Origin: Leptospirillum sp.
Lineage (GTDB): Bacteria; Nitrospirota; Leptospirillia; Leptospirillales; Leptospirillaceae
Direction: 5' to 3'
Assembly (NCBI GenBank): GCA_027315205.1
Contig: DAHUYM010000001.1
Span: 1-64,000, forward strand
Length of the DNA: 64,000 nucleotides
Of the stretch, positions 43,366 through 51,488 are shown in pieces. Under the pieces are notes generated by a model. The model saw only the letters and a program-made list of their open reading frames with translations, had not been told where the DNA came from and searched no databases. Position numbers and translations under genes: made by a program. How positions within the stretch are numbered: position 1 is the first letter of the stretch; the number at the start of each line of letters is the position of its first letter.

Positions 43366-44244
43366 CTAATCCTTTCGAAAGAGAACTACTCGGTCCAGTC
43401 CGCCAACATCACGAACGATCTGGGGATTGGAAAAACCTATTGCGCTGGCGTCATAACCACGGAAAAAGCTCCCCTGATCACCGCCAATTTCCAGAGCGAC
43501 CCATCCTCCGGGGTGCAAATGCGCCGGAAGGATGTCGATCAGTCGACGATATATCGACAATCCATCCGGGCCGCCATCCAAGGCTTCCCATGGGTCGAAG
43601 GAACAGACTTCCTCTTCGAGGGCGGGAATCGTCTCCGTCGGCACATAGGGCGGGTTCAAGACAATGAGATCGAATCTTCCGGCCATGGCAATCATCGACA
43701 TCCAATCGCCCCTCACCAGGGATATCCTGCCTTCGCATCCCAAAGACCGGGCATTCACGGTCGTCCAGTACAAGGCTTCCGGAAGAATGTCGACCGCTAC
43801 TCCCTTTGCTTCCGGAAACTCGGCAAGGAGCGTCAGGATCAGAATTCCGCTTCCTGTACCGAGGTCCAGGACCGTCCGTGGAGGACACACTGACATCCGT
43901 TCCAGGACGGCTTCCACGAGAGTCTCTGTTTCTGGCCTGGGAACAAGGACCCCCGGTCCAATATAAAAATCCCGCCCCCAAAAAGGAACGACCCCCGTGA
44001 TTCGGTGGAAGGGCTCCCTCTTCGCCCGGCGCAGCACCCATTCCTTGTAACGGGAGGCCTCGTCACCCTTAAGCAGATCAGTTTTCCGGAGCCATGGAAC
44101 GAGGGGGTCCTTCTTGAGGACGGTCATGAGAGAACGAGCCTCCCTCCGGCCATCTTCCGGCAGACGCGAGAGAGTTTCTTCCCCCCATGCGATCCACGCC
44201 TCGACAGTCCCCTCCTCCGGAGACGGTTCCCGAAGCACGATCAT
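43366..44244 (-). CDS. prmC: Release factor glutamine methyltransferase
   Basis: 292 residues. The SAM site is LDLGTGSGILILTL, and the catalytic NPPY sits in IVLNPPYVPTE. An N-terminal helical domain precedes it. It methylates Gln of the GGQ motif in RF1/RF2; its partner prfA is directly upstream with a four-base overlap, the usual pairing. Confidence 0.94.
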   Translation of the reverse strand: MIVLREPSPEEGTVEAWIAWGEETLSRLPEDGRREARSLMTVLKKDPLVPWLRKTDLLKGDEASRYKEWVLRRAKREPFHRITGVVPFWGRDFYIGPGVLVPRPETETLVEAVLERMSVCPPRTVLDLGTGSGILILTLLAEFPEAKGVAVDILPEALYWTTVNARSLGCEGRISLVRGDWMSMIAMAGRFDLIVLNPPYVPTETIPALEEEVCSFDPWEALDGGPDGLSIYRRLIDILPAHLHPGGWVALEIGGDQGSFFRGYDASAIGFSNPQIVRDVGGLDRVVLFRKD

Positions 44245-45326
44245 CCCAGCCGTTCTATTTCTTCGGAACGCTCCTGGGCCCTCAAGGCGTCCACAAACGG
44301 TTCGATCTCGCCTTCGAGCACATGGTCCAGCTGATAGAGCGTCAGCCCGATCCTATGGTCCGTAACTCGGTTCTGGGGAAAATTGTACGTGCGGATCCGT
44401 TCGGACCGGTCACCCGTTCCGACCTGGCCCTTTCGTTCGGATGCGATTTTTTCGTTCTGCTTCGTCTGTTCGCGTTCAAGAAGCCTTGCGCGAAGCACTT
44501 TCATCGCCTTCGCCTTGTTCTTGAGCTGGGAGCGTTCGTCCTGGCAGGAGACTACGGTATTGGTCGGGATATGGGTAATGCGGACAGCGGAATAGGTGGT
44601 ATTGACGCTTTGTCCGCCAGCGCTGGAAGCGCAAAAGGTATCGATCCGAAGGTCCTTCTGATCGATGTTGATCTCGACTTCCGATGCCTCAGGAATGACC
44701 GCGACCGTGACAGTCGACGTATGGATCCTTCCACCCGCCTCGGTCACGGGGACACGCTGGACCCTATGCACGCCGCTTTCGTACTTGAGGTGGCTGTAAG
44801 CCCCTTCTCCCTGCACATAGATCACGATTTCGCGGGAGCCACCGATTTCTGTTTCGTTCGATTCCATCACTTCCGAACGGAATTTCCGGCGTTCGATGAA
44901 TCGAAGGTACATCCTGGCAAGTTCTCTGGTGAATAGGGCCGCCTCTTCGCCGCCGGCTCCCGCCCGTATTTCAAGGAACAGGTTCTTTCGGTCCCTCTGG
45001 TCTTTCGGAAGGATCGAGTCGAGCAGCCGGGACTCCACCGCCGACAGATCCTGTGCCAGCCTCTTTTCTTCCAGGGGGACAAGATCCGACATTTGCGGAT
45101 CATTCCGGATTTCGGACAGATCGCTCTGTTCCCGGACGATCCGAAGGTATTCATCGTAAAGGGAAACGATCTGGGAGAGTTCGGACTGGTCCCGAGCCAA
45201 TTTCATATAGGCGGTGGGGTCGCGCGAGATGGCCGGATCTGCCATTTTCCCCGAGATCTCTTGGTACCGTTCGCGCATGGAATCGAGTCTGGGACGGACC
45301 TTTTCGATGATCCCCGAGGCTGACAA
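44241..45326 (-). CDS. prfA: Peptide chain release factor 1
   Basis: 361 residues. The anticodon-like loop PVTEAGGRIHTS contains the RF1 PxT (PVT) tripeptide, which reads UAA/UAG. ASSAGGQSVN has the GGQ catalytic motif; ITHIPTNTVVSCQDERSQ follows. TTG 45326 is chosen with GAGGG four bases upstream; it gives the usual length. It lies 11 bases after rpmE. Confidence 0.95.
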   Translation of the reverse strand: MSASGIIEKVRPRLDSMRERYQEISGKMADPAISRDPTAYMKLARDQSELSQIVSLYDEYLRIVREQSDLSEIRNDPQMSDLVPLEEKRLAQDLSAVESRLLDSILPKDQRDRKNLFLEIRAGAGGEEAALFTRELARMYLRFIERRKFRSEVMESNETEIGGSREIVIYVQGEGAYSHLKYESGVHRVQRVPVTEAGGRIHTSTVTVAVIPEASEVEINIDQKDLRIDTFCASSAGGQSVNTTYSAVRITHIPTNTVVSCQDERSQLKNKAKAMKVLRARLLEREQTKQNEKIASERKGQVGTGDRSERIRTYNFPQNRVTDHRIGLTLYQLDHVLEGEIEPFVDALRAQERSEEIERLG

Positions 45327-45337
45327 AGATACCCTCT

Positions 45338-45550
45338 TTATTTTTTCGTTTTCGTCTGCCCGTATTTCTTGACAAACCGTTCGACACGGCCTTCCGTATC
45401 GATGATCTTCTGTGTGCCCGTAAAGAAAGGGTGGCATTCGTTGCAGATGTCGAGCTTCAAATTTCCTACCGTCGTTCGGGTCACAAACTGGTTGCCGCAG
45501 GCGCAGGTCACGGTCGCCAATCCGTACTCCGGGTGGATCCCTTTTTTCAT
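45338..45550 (-). CDS. rpmE: 50S ribosomal protein L31 (zinc-binding form)
   Basis: 70 residues. [18 protein letters not shown] and [17 protein letters not shown] with four Cys (CAC, CNEC) identify the zinc-containing C+ form. AAGGAG stands nine bases before ATG 45550. It lies 86 bases after rho, commonly its neighbour. Confidence 0.96.
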   Translation of the reverse strand: MKKGIHPEYGLATVTCACGNQFVTRTTVGNLKLDICNECHPFFTGTQKIIDTEGRVERFVKKYGQTKTKK

Positions 45551-45636
45551 CACTTTCTCCTTAAAGAATCGATGGTGAATGTCATCTGGGTATTATACAT
45601 GCAGGAAGGGGAGTCCGTCTTCCCCCGTTCCGGATA

Positions 45637-46887
45637 TCAGCCTTTCATCATCCGTTCCAGGAATTCCTTGTTGTTCTTCGTCCCCTTCATGTTGCTCAGG
45701 AGATACTCCATGTCATCCAGGGGGTTATTCGAATTCAGGGCCTTCCTCAGAATCCAGATCTTGTTGAGGTCGTCCTTGTCCAGAAGCAGTTCTTCTTTTC
45801 TCGTCCCGGAAAGGGTCACATTGATCGCCGGGAAGGTCCTTCGATCCGCCAGATGGCGGTCGAGGTGAAGCTCCATGTTTCCCGTACCCTTGAATTCCTC
45901 GAAAATGACGTCATCCATCCGGCTACCTGTATCGATGAGCGCCGTGGCGATGATCGTCAGACTTCCGCCTTCCTCGATGTTCCGTGCGGAGCCGAAAAAT
46001 CGTTTCGGCCTCTGGAGCGCATTCGAATCCAAGCCTCCGGACAAAACCTTACCCGAAGGAGGGGCTACGGTGTTATATGCACGGGCCAGACGCGTAATAC
46101 TGTCGAGAAGGATCACAACGTCCTTCTGGGATTCCGCAAGCCTCTTCGCCTTCTCCAGAACCATTTCCGCCACCTGGATATGCCTTTGCGGCGGTTCGTC
46201 GAACGTCGAACTTACGACTTCACCCTTGACCTGGCGGACCATGTCTGTGACTTCTTCGGGACGTTCATCGATCAAAAGGACGATCAGGACGATATCGGGA
46301 TAGTTCCGGGAAATTGCCTTAGCAAGACCTTGGAGAAGCATCGTTTTTCCCGTCCGGGGAGGAGCGACGATCAAACCTCGCTGTCCCTTTCCGATGGGGG
46401 TCACGAGATCCATAACTCTCATGGAAAGATCGTCCGGAGCATGCTCCAGGCGTATCCGTTCCATCGGATAGAGGGGGGTCAGATTGTCGAAGAGAATCTT
46501 CTCCCGTCCGGAATCGGAATCCTCGAAATTGACCTTCTCCACCTTGAGCATGGCAAAGTAGCGTTCGCCTTCCTTCGGCGGACGGATCTGCCCCCAAACC
46601 GTATCTCCCGTGCGGAGATTGAAGCGGCGGATCTGGGAAGGGGAAACGTAAATGTCGTCGGGTCCGGGGAGGTAGTTATACAGCGGGGAGCGAAGAAACC
46701 CGAAGCCATCCTGGAGGATTTCCAGAACGCCTTCTCCGTAAATCGTCCCGTTTTTGTCGGCCTGAGCCTGAAGGAGTGCGAAAATCAGGTCTTGCTTCCG
46801 TAGGTTGACGGCCCCTTCGATGTGAAGTTCCTTGGCCATTTCCGTCAGTTCGGCAATGCTTTTTTCTTTTAGTTCCGCAAGATTCAT
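45637..46887 (-). CDS. rho: Transcription termination factor Rho
   Basis: 416 residues, normal length. N-terminal helical SAP-like part ([19 protein letters not shown]), cold-shock-like RNA-binding domain ([21 protein letters not shown]), then ATPase domain: Walker [13 protein letters not shown] (usually PPKAGKT), [16 protein letters not shown], the Q loop and R loop ([15 protein letters not shown]). Thr in place of Ala in the P-loop is harmless. It heads the long rho-to-hinT array. Confidence 0.97.
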   Translation of the reverse strand: MNLAELKEKSIAELTEMAKELHIEGAVNLRKQDLIFALLQAQADKNGTIYGEGVLEILQDGFGFLRSPLYNYLPGPDDIYVSPSQIRRFNLRTGDTVWGQIRPPKEGERYFAMLKVEKVNFEDSDSGREKILFDNLTPLYPMERIRLEHAPDDLSMRVMDLVTPIGKGQRGLIVAPPRTGKTMLLQGLAKAISRNYPDIVLIVLLIDERPEEVTDMVRQVKGEVVSSTFDEPPQRHIQVAEMVLEKAKRLAESQKDVVILLDSITRLARAYNTVAPPSGKVLSGGLDSNALQRPKRFFGSARNIEEGGSLTIIATALIDTGSRMDDVIFEEFKGTGNMELHLDRHLADRRTFPAINVTLSGTRKEELLLDKDDLNKIWILRKALNSNNPLDDMEYLLSNMKGTKNNKEFLERMMKG

Positions 46888-47461
46888 GGAATCCTCTCGT
46901 CCGGTCTCTATCTGGCAGTCAAGATCGAACGGTCATACGAGTGAATGTTTCGGGGGCTTGGACATGCCCCCTTTGTACGTCCTAAGATCCGCCACACGCG
47001 GAAGGACATCGAAAGAATACGGCTCGTTCCCCACTTGAGCCCTGCGACAAGGCGAGAGGATCTCTGCTTGGCATATCCAGAAGAGCGGGAGTTCGAGAAA
47101 ATGCCTGATTCAGCGGGAGAAATTGCTTTCGGCCTTGGCTTTATTGTGGAACGGCAAGGACGCGCACCTTCCACATGCAAGAATGCCCTTCCGGAAACCC
47201 CGGACGGGACGATTGTCCGATCCAAAAGACATTTGGAGCAATATGGAATCCATCACTTTTATCGAAAGGGGAGCAATTCAAGATCGAACCCAACCAGGGG
47301 ATGAACCTGCGTGAATCCGCCGTTGCGGAATTCATTAGGTCCCGGAAGGCGTGTTTTACGCTTTTACTTAAAAAGATATCTCGGATTATCAATAACGGAA
47401 GAAAGCAATCTTGTCAAGAATCGGGGGACCGCGACTGGTCCCCCGAAAGATCCCAAAAGGC
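46888..47461. other. Intergenic region upstream of rho
   Basis: 574 bases between the cytochrome terminator and rho. It must contain the rho promoter and leader, where rho genes are often autoregulated. No clean promoter pair is visible. Open frames on both strands show no family resemblance. Confidence 0.45.
47421..47446 (-). terminator. Hairpin terminator of the cytochrome c gene
   Basis: A perfect 10-bp stem TCGGGGGACC (47421-47430)/GGTCCCCCGA (47437-47446) with 6-base loop, 15 bases after the cytochrome stop on the minus strand. The T-run is short (TTCTT), so it may be a weak intrinsic terminator. Confidence 0.6.
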
Positions 47462-48016
47462 TTACTTTGCCGCTGTGTTCAAGAACTCGGGCTTCAAGTT
47501 CCCGGCAGCTTCTTCGTGAACGGGCTGCTTGGAAACCCAATCGGCCGAACCGGTCACGCAGTCCATGTCACCACCGCAACCAAGGCTTCTTTCATAAAGG
47601 GCCGCTTCCCAGGCCTGCTTCTCGGTGATCTGCCCGGCGCTCACAAAACCCACCATCGCGGGCTGTAAAGGAGAGCCGTTCGAAATCACCCAGAACATTT
47701 CGCCGGTGGTCCGAACCTCTTCAAACTGCTTGTTGGTGAAGTTCCGGGGGGACGGATCCATACCGGCCGCTCCAGGACCGTTTCCTTCTCCTGTCTGACC
47801 ATGGCAGGTATAGCAGGTCCCGGCACCGGTAAAAACATCTTTCCCCTTAGCGATCATATCGGCCGTCACCGGGAAAGGGGGCTTCAATGCCTTCGCCGCT
47901 GCAATCTGATCTGCAGGAACGCGGGGTTTCAGAATGTCCAGCTCTGCGGCGAATGCCGATGCTGTGGCGAAACTCATCGCCGCAGCTCCCATGACAGCTA
48001 CTGTCCACATCCTCAT
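47462..48016 (-). CDS. Periplasmic monohaem cytochrome c
   Basis: 184 residues. Signal peptide of ~23 residues (cleavage at AFA-AELD). A single haem site CYTCH (residues ~68-72) is followed by GQTGEGNGPGAAGMDPSPRNF, a class-I-like loop. A Met in SPLQPAMVGF could be the sixth ligand. Two further Cys near the C-terminus (CGGDMDC) may form a disulfide. GGAGG stands nine bases upstream. A role in periplasmic electron transfer, for instance iron oxidation, is inference from the guessed lineage. Single gene with its own promoter and terminator. Confidence 0.87.
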   Translation of the reverse strand: MRMWTVAVMGAAAMSFATASAFAAELDILKPRVPADQIAAAKALKPPFPVTADMIAKGKDVFTGAGTCYTCHGQTGEGNGPGAAGMDPSPRNFTNKQFEEVRTTGEMFWVISNGSPLQPAMVGFVSAGQITEKQAWEAALYERSLGCGGDMDCVTGSADWVSKQPVHEEAAGNLKPEFLNTAAK

Positions 48017-48060
48017 AGGATATGCCCTCCGTTAATAATGTAAAATAAGGTTAGGAAGAC

Positions 48061-48131
48061 AAAACTCCCGTCACCGCCCGGTTCACTTCTCCCATCGAAT
48101 TTGGAAATCGGGAGAAAAGGGCTTGGGAGTT
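48061..48131 (-). promoter_or_regulatory. Nested hairpins in the cytochrome c leader
   Basis: AACTCCC (48064-48070) pairs with GGGAGTT (48125-48131) around an inner stem TCTCCC (48089-48094)/GGGAGA (48111-48116). They lie in the predicted 5' leader of the cytochrome mRNA, which is about 125 bases long. Confidence 0.4.
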
Positions 48132-48147
48132 GTCGGGAACGGAGCTC

Positions 48148-48176
48148 ATTCAATCATTACCCGCACCTATTGTCAA
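48148..48176 (-). promoter_or_regulatory. Promoter of the cytochrome c gene
   Basis: On the minus strand perfect TTGACA (48176-48171), 17-base spacer, TTGAAT (48153-48148). The -10 is a partial match. Confidence 0.5.
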
Positions 48177-48260
48177 GAAACTTTTCCACCCCCAGAATCA
48201 TCCGGGACAGTGGACACCGGCACCGGGGTTCCGGAAAAACATACAGCGGAGAGACGCCCG

Positions 48261-49193
48261 ATGAAACCAGTCGTTTTGGACTGCCCGGCCGGCACCGGTC
48301 ACACCAACGGCCCAGGACATCCGGAATCCCCGGACCGGCAGAAGGTCCTTGAAACCCTTTTCGGGGATATGGCTCAACAAGACGAGATTGCGTTTCAATC
48401 GATCGCCCCGTCGGGGACTATCGATTTCTATGAGGGACCCCATACTCCCTCCTATCTCCGGCTTCTGTCAGAAAATACCTCCGATCCGGATTGTCCTTCG
48501 CGGCTCGATCCGGACACAGGCATGTCCCGTGCGTCCCTTCCGGCGCTTCGAGCAACCGCAGCCGCATTGTCGAAACTCGTCTCGGCCTATCGAAACGGGG
48601 AGGGACGATTCTTCGTTTCAGAACGCCCTCCCGGCCATCACGCCCTTCCAGATCGGGCCATGGGGTTTTGCCTCGTCAATCATATCGCGACGCTCGCATG
48701 GCGGATCCGCTCGACGGACCCGGACGCACGGATCGCCATTTTTGATTTTGACGTCCACCACGGAAACGGAACGGAAGCGATGGTTCGGGACATCCCCGGA
48801 ACCCTTTTCATCAGCACCCATCAATACCCGTTCTATCCCGGATCCGGGTCAGGCAGAGAGAATCGAAGCGGGCCCTCCGGCGAGGGAATTCTCGATATCC
48901 CGCTCCCTGAAGCCACCGGTGACAAGAAATATCTGGAAATCTTTTATCAAACCGTCGTACCCCGAATCGAACGCTTCAAGCCGACGGCCCTTCTTGTCTC
49001 CGCAGGCTTCGACGCCCACAAGGATGATCTGCTGGGCGGACTCGCCCTCACGGAAGAAACCTACAGCGCCATCGGACAGACACTCGCCAGGATGGGTCCT
49101 GCATTCATTGCCTCCGTCCTTGAAGGCGGGTATAATCTAACAGCCCTTGTGCGATCCGTGGAAGCGTATCTCCGGGGCCAGGCAACCGCATAG
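48261..49193 (+). CDS. Histone deacetylase / acetoin-utilisation family deacetylase
   Basis: 310 residues. RPPGHHALPDRAMGFCLVNH, AIFDFDVHHGNGT (metal ligands Asp, His), SAGFDAHKDD and the final EGGYN with Tyr-adjacent glycines are the HDAC-superfamily motifs. In bacteria such enzymes deacetylate polyamines or acetyl-lysine proteins; the substrate here is unknown. ATG 48261 has GGAGAG upstream. It heads a plus-strand group with two small unknown genes and fbp. Confidence 0.9.
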   Translation: MKPVVLDCPAGTGHTNGPGHPESPDRQKVLETLFGDMAQQDEIAFQSIAPSGTIDFYEGPHTPSYLRLLSENTSDPDCPSRLDPDTGMSRASLPALRATAAALSKLVSAYRNGEGRFFVSERPPGHHALPDRAMGFCLVNHIATLAWRIRSTDPDARIAIFDFDVHHGNGTEAMVRDIPGTLFISTHQYPFYPGSGSGRENRSGPSGEGILDIPLPEATGDKKYLEIFYQTVVPRIERFKPTALLVSAGFDAHKDDLLGGLALTEETYSAIGQTLARMGPAFIASVLEGGYNLTALVRSVEAYLRGQATA

Positions 49194-49233
49194 AACAATA
49201 CAAGATGAACCCTTACCGAGACGACCCCATATT

Positions 49234-49683
49234 GTGGCAGACCATAATTCAGGCGAATTCGCCAATGTCCTCGATCGCATCGTCTCCCAATGGCTTTCTA
49301 TCGCCAAAGGAGTCCAGCTCATCCGGAAGGACCTTCCTGGGGCTCCGACAGAATGGTGTTTTTCCCCCGGAGAAACCGAAACGCGACTTCTCCTCGGAGT
49401 TCAGGAAGAATGGGACCGCCTGGAAGATGCCGTCCTTCCGCTCCTGGGAAAAATACCTCCGCTAAAGAAGGCGGAAACCACAGAGATCATGCGCATCCTG
49501 AGATCGAAGCTCGACCTCAACAGACGAAACCGGCATTTCGTGGGATATTCCGGAAAGAACGACCCGGACGGCGAACGGGGAAGAGCACATTTTCTCGAAT
49601 CAATGGACCGGACCGTACGGCATTTTCGAAAACTTGAAGGGGAGCTTTTTCCTTCCGTTACGGAGGGAGAGGACACCGCATAA
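49234..49683 (+). CDS. Hypothetical protein
   Basis: 149 residues from GTG 49234; a longer frame reaches 49147 and would overlap the deacetylase gene. No ribosome site decides. Predicted mostly helical and charged (VQEEWDRLEDAVLPLLGK, MRILRSKLDLNRRNRHFVG). No membrane segment, one Cys only. Its stop lies two bases before the next ATG. No family recognised. Confidence 0.55.
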   Translation: MADHNSGEFANVLDRIVSQWLSIAKGVQLIRKDLPGAPTEWCFSPGETETRLLLGVQEEWDRLEDAVLPLLGKIPPLKKAETTEIMRILRSKLDLNRRNRHFVGYSGKNDPDGERGRAHFLESMDRTVRHFRKLEGELFPSVTEGEDTA

Positions 49684-49685
49684 TC

Positions 49686-50102
49686 ATGGACGATGCCATT
49701 TATCATCCGGTCGGCGTGTGCGATGCCTGTGGAGAAGCCGATGTCGACCTTTACAAAATAAGCCTTGGCCGGGATTTCTTTGACCGGGCTTACGATCGTC
49801 TTTCGGCCGGAGAAGACCTTCGGCCGAAATGGTATTGCGGAAACTGTTCCCGCGAGAAAGACTTCCAGAGAGACGTACGGGTGATCCGGGAAGAGTTTGA
49901 AAAACTCCAGGAAGGACTTCCATCCTTTCTTTCTGATCCGGCAACTTTCAGGAAGGCTCTTGAGCGAGTCATACTGATCGAACAGCACATCAAACGCGGA
50001 CGAAAAGTCCACGTTCTCCTCCCCCCCGGGGAAGTCGGCATTCTCTCGATCGAAATGTCCCAGCACTTCGCATCGGCCGACTCAGAGACGGAAGACCTGT
50101 AA
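49686..50102 (+). CDS. Small protein with zinc-ribbon-like CxxC pairs
   Basis: 138 residues. CDACGEADVD (residues 12-15 are CxxC) and YCGNCSREK (about 50-54) give two CxxC pairs, about 38 residues apart, suggesting a bound zinc. The rest is helical and charged (VRVIREEFEKLQEGLPSFL). Start two bases after the previous gene, so translation is coupled. Not recognised. Confidence 0.65.
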   Translation: MDDAIYHPVGVCDACGEADVDLYKISLGRDFFDRAYDRLSAGEDLRPKWYCGNCSREKDFQRDVRVIREEFEKLQEGLPSFLSDPATFRKALERVILIEQHIKRGRKVHVLLPPGEVGILSIEMSQHFASADSETEDL

Positions 50103-50163
50103 ATACCGTTTTCCGAAAAAACGATCCTTGGATTTCCGCCCAGTCCGAGTCACAGGAGGTTCC

Positions 50164-51186
50164 ATGCCCCCTTCCGGAAACCCGTTCACACCCTTCGACC
50201 AGATTCAGAACACCCCCGGTCTCGGCAAGGACGAACGACTTTGCCTGTCTGCGACGGTCGTCGCAATCGAGAAAGGAGGCAGGAAAATCGCGTCCCTACT
50301 GAGACAAGGGCCGATCCTGGGCATCACCGGATCCACCGACACAAAAAACATACAGGGCGAAGAGGTCCAGACAATGGACCAGATCGCCCAGAACACCTTT
50401 CTGACATATTTCCAGCAATCCGGAGCTGTGCAGGCGCTTCTTTCGGAAGAATCCGAGTTTCCCGCTCTCCTGCCGGTCCGCTTTTCTTCTCCATGCCTTG
50501 TGGCAATGGACCCCCTCGACGGTTCCTCAAATCTATCGGTTAACGCTTCCGTCGGCTCGATTTTTGCCATTTTCCGTCCCGCGAGGGACCCCCGTGCCGG
50601 TGTGCCTTCGGATACGGAACTTTTCAATGATTCGGCATCGGGTCTGTTCGCCGCATGTTACCTTCTTTACAGCGTCTCGACTTCCCTTGTCCTGGCGATC
50701 AACGGGGAAGTCCATGTTTACACTCTGGACCCTTCGACGGGAGAGTTCGTCGGCAACGGAACGCCGGTTCAATTCCCCGATGGAGGGAAGATATACAGTG
50801 TCAACGAAGCGTACTACCCATCCTGGGAAGCGCCTTTGCAGGAATACATCCAGTGGGTCAAGACGGATCGGAAGCCCACAATGATACTCCGCTATATCGG
50901 AGCACTCGTCGGCGATTTCCACCGGAATCTGCTGAAAGGGGGGATCTACCTCTATCCTCCCGACGCCAGCGATCGCGTAAAAGCCTCCGGAAAGCTCAGA
51001 CTTCTCTATGAAGCGTACCCAATGGCGTTCATCGCCCGGGCCGCCGGAGGAATGGCCACGGACGGCCATCGTCCAATCCTGGAAATCCGTCCCAACAGCT
51101 ATCATCAGAGAATTCCACTTGTCGTGGGGCCGTCGGACCTCATCCGGGAATTTCAGTCCAGGATCGGTGCTCCGGTTTCTTCCTGA
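50164..51186 (+). CDS. fbp: Fructose-1,6-bisphosphatase, class I
   Basis: 340 residues. DPLDGSSNLSVNASVGSIF is the metal-binding signature. SEESEFPALLPV, SLVLAINGEVHVYTLDP, LRYIGALVGDFHRNLLKGGIYLYP and KLRLLYEAYPMAFIARAAGG are the other conserved blocks. AGGAGG stands six bases before ATG 50164. Acts in gluconeogenesis and, in autotrophs, sugar-phosphate regeneration. It follows two small unknown genes, probably in one operon. Confidence 0.95.
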   Translation: MPPSGNPFTPFDQIQNTPGLGKDERLCLSATVVAIEKGGRKIASLLRQGPILGITGSTDTKNIQGEEVQTMDQIAQNTFLTYFQQSGAVQALLSEESEFPALLPVRFSSPCLVAMDPLDGSSNLSVNASVGSIFAIFRPARDPRAGVPSDTELFNDSASGLFAACYLLYSVSTSLVLAINGEVHVYTLDPSTGEFVGNGTPVQFPDGGKIYSVNEAYYPSWEAPLQEYIQWVKTDRKPTMILRYIGALVGDFHRNLLKGGIYLYPPDASDRVKASGKLRLLYEAYPMAFIARAAGGMATDGHRPILEIRPNSYHQRIPLVVGPSDLIREFQSRIGAPVSS

Positions 51187-51320
51187 AACCAGGCGTTTCT
51201 TGTACGAAAAACGGGGCGAACCGAATTCGGGGGTTACACGATCTTGATCTTTCTGTCATTTTGGCGGTGTAGAAAGGAGGTCGACAAAAAGAATGATAAA
51301 AATTGAGAAAGGAATTCAAA

Positions 51321-51485
51321 ATGAGAATGACACTCGTCGAATGCGATCTGTGCGATCGCGCCAAAGAAATCGTTGTCGATCAGGACGCCGGTTTTTTCAT
51401 CTGCCGGGAATGCTGGGAAGAACTGAAGCGTTCCATTGGCATCACGAAACTCTCGGAGACTCCCAATATCCTGCCGGGAAAATAA
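51321..51485 (+). CDS. 54-aa protein with two CxxC pairs
   Basis: CDLCDRAKEIVVDQDAGFFI with a CREC pair after it: two CxxC pairs 19 residues apart, a treble-clef zinc-binding layout, followed by a short helix. AAAGG stands nine bases before ATG 51321. Convergent with the aldehyde dehydrogenase gene, stops three bases apart. Likely a small zinc protein; no family assigned. Confidence 0.6.
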   Translation: MRMTLVECDLCDRAKEIVVDQDAGFFICRECWEELKRSIGITKLSETPNILPGK

Positions 51486-51488
51486 CCG

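Noticed and set aside
46945-47304. 119-codon frame upstream of rho
   Set aside because: No family resemblance or ribosome site; probably chance in a long rho leader region.
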